Source: Roseibium polysiphoniae (GTDB taxonomy: Bacteria > Pseudomonadota > Alphaproteobacteria > Rhizobiales > Stappiaceae). Taken from it: a DNA stretch of 64,000 bases. The notes beneath the pieces were generated by a model that worked only from the letters and a program-made list of their open reading frames with translations, did not search any database and had not been told where the DNA came from. Below are positions 62,504 to 64,000 of the stretch, one piece after another. The position numbers were made by a program, and so were the translations under genes. Numbering within the stretch: position 1 is the stretch's first letter; the number at the start of each line of letters is the position of its first letter. The DNA lies in contig NZ_JACYXJ010000002.1 of assembly GCF_014842925.1 (NCBI RefSeq), positions 1-64,000 of the forward strand. Reading direction: 5' to 3'.

Positions 62504-64000
62504 TGGGCATTCTTTCGCGCTGGTTCTCCAAGGGGGGAACTTCGGAACCGGCACGCGCTTCGGCTGCGCGCAAAGTGAACCGCTTGGCCGTGCGCCGGTT
62601 CAAGGCCGGGCGGCCGGATCGCATCTCCAGCTTTCCAAGCTCCCTGAACGGACACGGGATTCAGGAGGATGTGCGCCATGCCTTGCGCGGGCTGGTGTCT
62701 CACAGCCGCCATGTCAGCCAAAACAACGACTACCTGAAAGCCTTTTACGGGCATGTGCGCCGAAACGTGATCGGTCGCAAGGGCGTGCAGATCAAGCCGC
62801 AATCCCGGTTCAATTCCGGTGATCTGGATACGGGCGCAAACACGTTGATCAAGGCCGCGTGGGAAGACTGGGGCAAGCGCGGAAACTGTACGGTTTGCGG
62901 CAAGTTCACCTGGAAGGACGTGCAGCGGATCGCAATCAGTTCATGCCCGCGCGATGGCAATTTTCTCTTGCGGCTTTATCAGGGACCTGACTTCGGCAAA
63001 TACGGTTTTCAAGTCCAAATTCTCGATTTCCTGTCGCTGGATATCGATTTGATCATGGACCTTGGCGGCGGGCGGTACGTCTTTTGCGGGATTGAGTTCA
63101 ACGCCCTGGATCGGCCGATTGCCTATCACCTGTTCAAGAGCCATCCCGGCCGGGCGGGTTTTCGCGGCGAACGGGTCCGCATCCCTGCCCATGAAATTGT
63201 CCACCTCTACAATCCTTACGATCTTTCAACATCCGTTGTCGGTGTGCCGTGGACCCATACGGCTTTGCGCCGCCTTGGCCTGATCGGAGAGTTTGAAGAG
63301 GCCGCTGCAGCGAATGCCCGTTGGGGCGCGTCCAAGATGGGCTTTTTTACGAAGAAGACCGACCTTGACGACGAAGGGCCGGTGGCAAGCGGTCAAGCGG
63401 CGGAAGACGATGCCGAGGCGCCGGAGCCTGAGATTGACGAGATTGAAGCGGGCCTTCTGGAAACATTGCCGGAAGGTTGGGACTTCAAGGCGTTTGATCC
63501 GGCCTATCCGACCGGAGAAATGGCACCTTTCATCAAGACCATGTTGCGCGGCGGCGCGGCCGGTCTTGGTGTGGCCTATACGTCCCTTGCCAATGATCTC
63601 GAGGGCTACAGCTATTCCGGATTGCGCGCGGGGCTTGGCGAAGAGCGGGACGAATGGACGATCTTGCAGGACTGGTTCGCCGAACATTTTTGCGCGCCGG
63701 TTGCGGGGCGGTGGCTTGATATGGCTTTGCTTACCGGTTCGCTTGATCTGCCCTTTGCCAAGAGAGACAAGTTTTCGGCCATCGCCTGGACGGCGCGCGG
63801 ATGGCGAAGCGTCAACCCGAAAGACGACGCAACCGCCAATTCATTGGACATGCAAAACCTTCTGAAATCGCCGCAAGAGATTTGCGCCGAACGGGGGCGG
63901 TCGCTGGAAGAAGTCTTCGATGATTTCGCGGAAGCGGCCGAACTTGCACAGGGACGCGGGATTGACTTTTGGGCGGCGCTTCAAGGCGGGGCCGAGGTCA
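62503..64000 (+). CDS. Portal protein, lambda family (partial at window end)
   Basis: Open to the last base, 499 codons. ATG 62503 shares one base with the previous stop (TAATG). Begins MGILSRWFSKGG; contains NDYLKAFYGHVRRNVIGRKGVQIKPQ, RVRIPAHEIVHLYNPYDLSTSVVGVPWTHTAL and YSGLRAGLGEERDEWTILQDWF, typical of lambda-type portals (PF05136). It forms the dodecameric DNA gate of the capsid. The 3' end is cut by the window. Confidence 0.93.
   Translation, partial: MGILSRWFSKGGTSEPARASAARKVNRLAVRRFKAGRPDRISSFPSSLNGHGIQEDVRHALRGLVSHSRHVSQNNDYLKAFYGHVRRNVIGRKGVQIKPQSRFNSGDLDTGANTLIKAAWEDWGKRGNCTVCGKFTWKDVQRIAISSCPRDGNFLLRLYQGPDFGKYGFQVQILDFLSLDIDLIMDLGGGRYVFCGIEFNALDRPIAYHLFKSHPGRAGFRGERVRIPAHEIVHLYNPYDLSTSVVGVPWTHTALRRLGLIGEFEEAAAANARWGASKMGFFTKKTDLDDEGPVASGQAAEDDAEAPEPEIDEIEAGLLETLPEGWDFKAFDPAYPTGEMAPFIKTMLRGGAAGLGVAYTSLANDLEGYSYSGLRAGLGEERDEWTILQDWFAEHFCAPVAGRWLDMALLTGSLDLPFAKRDKFSAIAWTARGWRSVNPKDDATANSLDMQNLLKSPQEICAERGRSLEEVFDDFAEAAELAQGRGIDFWAALQGGAEV

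Noticed and set aside
46004..64000. CRISPR arrays, insertion sequences and the right attachment site
   Set aside because: No regularly spaced repeats with spacers, no transposase genes, and no second copy of the tRNA 3' end were found in the window.

Overview
The window reads as the chromosome of an alphaproteobacterium of the Hyphomicrobiales/Rhizobiales type. The supporting traits are the gene order tuf - S10 - spc - alpha with adk directly after secY, a short-form adenylate kinase, an ATP12-type F1-ATPase chaperone, an Anbu (proteasome-like) cluster, a RibN-type riboflavin importer behind an FMN riboswitch, and GC-rich codon use. A Stappiaceae-like marine genus (Roseibium/Labrenzia relatives) would fit, but that is an impression, not a computed placement.

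Positions 1-14300 hold the end of tuf and a complete S10-spc-alpha ribosomal superoperon (rpsJ to rplQ, with secY, adk and rpoA), closed by an intrinsic terminator. Positions 14400-46000 are ordinary chromosomal genes: a chemotaxis receptor, a periplasmic HtrA protease, rarA, a large patatin-like protein, an adenylate cyclase, three tandem sterol-desaturase-family membrane enzymes, fluC/crcB, an RluC-type pseudouridine synthase, a Tat-exported nicotinamidase, HAD/ATP12, mgtE, the four-gene Anbu cluster, pccB and pccA, folB, pyrF, an FMN riboswitch with ribN and acyP, lipB and a short fliN.

At 46004-46090 lies tRNA-Leu(GAG). A tyrosine integrase follows it at once, preceded by three 12-bp-spaced direct repeats. 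From here to the end of the window is an integrated lambdoid prophage whose right end is not reached. It has three parts. (i) An AT-richer accessory block (48.2-51.5 kb) carries a small EACC1-like protein overlapping a caspase-like protease and, on the other strand, a ThsB-like TIR protein coupled to a two-TM protein. (ii) The control and replication block (51.6-56.4 kb) has a GapR/DUF2312-Rmf-like fusion, an XRE repressor with four related 18-bp operators, a Cro-like protein and replication genes. (iii) A second AT-rich cargo operon (56.5-58.3 kb), bounded by its own terminators, encodes a small protein overlapping an integral-membrane HExxH metallopeptidase. After it come the structural genes: tail protein Z-like, terminase small and large subunits, a head-completion-like protein and a lambda-type portal cut by the window end.

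The most interesting biology is the prophage cargo. Two separate modules each pair a small adaptor-like protein with a protease (caspase fold, or membrane zinc protease) through overlapping frames, and a TIR/two-TM pair lies next to one of them. This looks like a prophage-borne immunity locus. The small protein-membrane metallopeptidase pair is the best candidate for an undescribed system.
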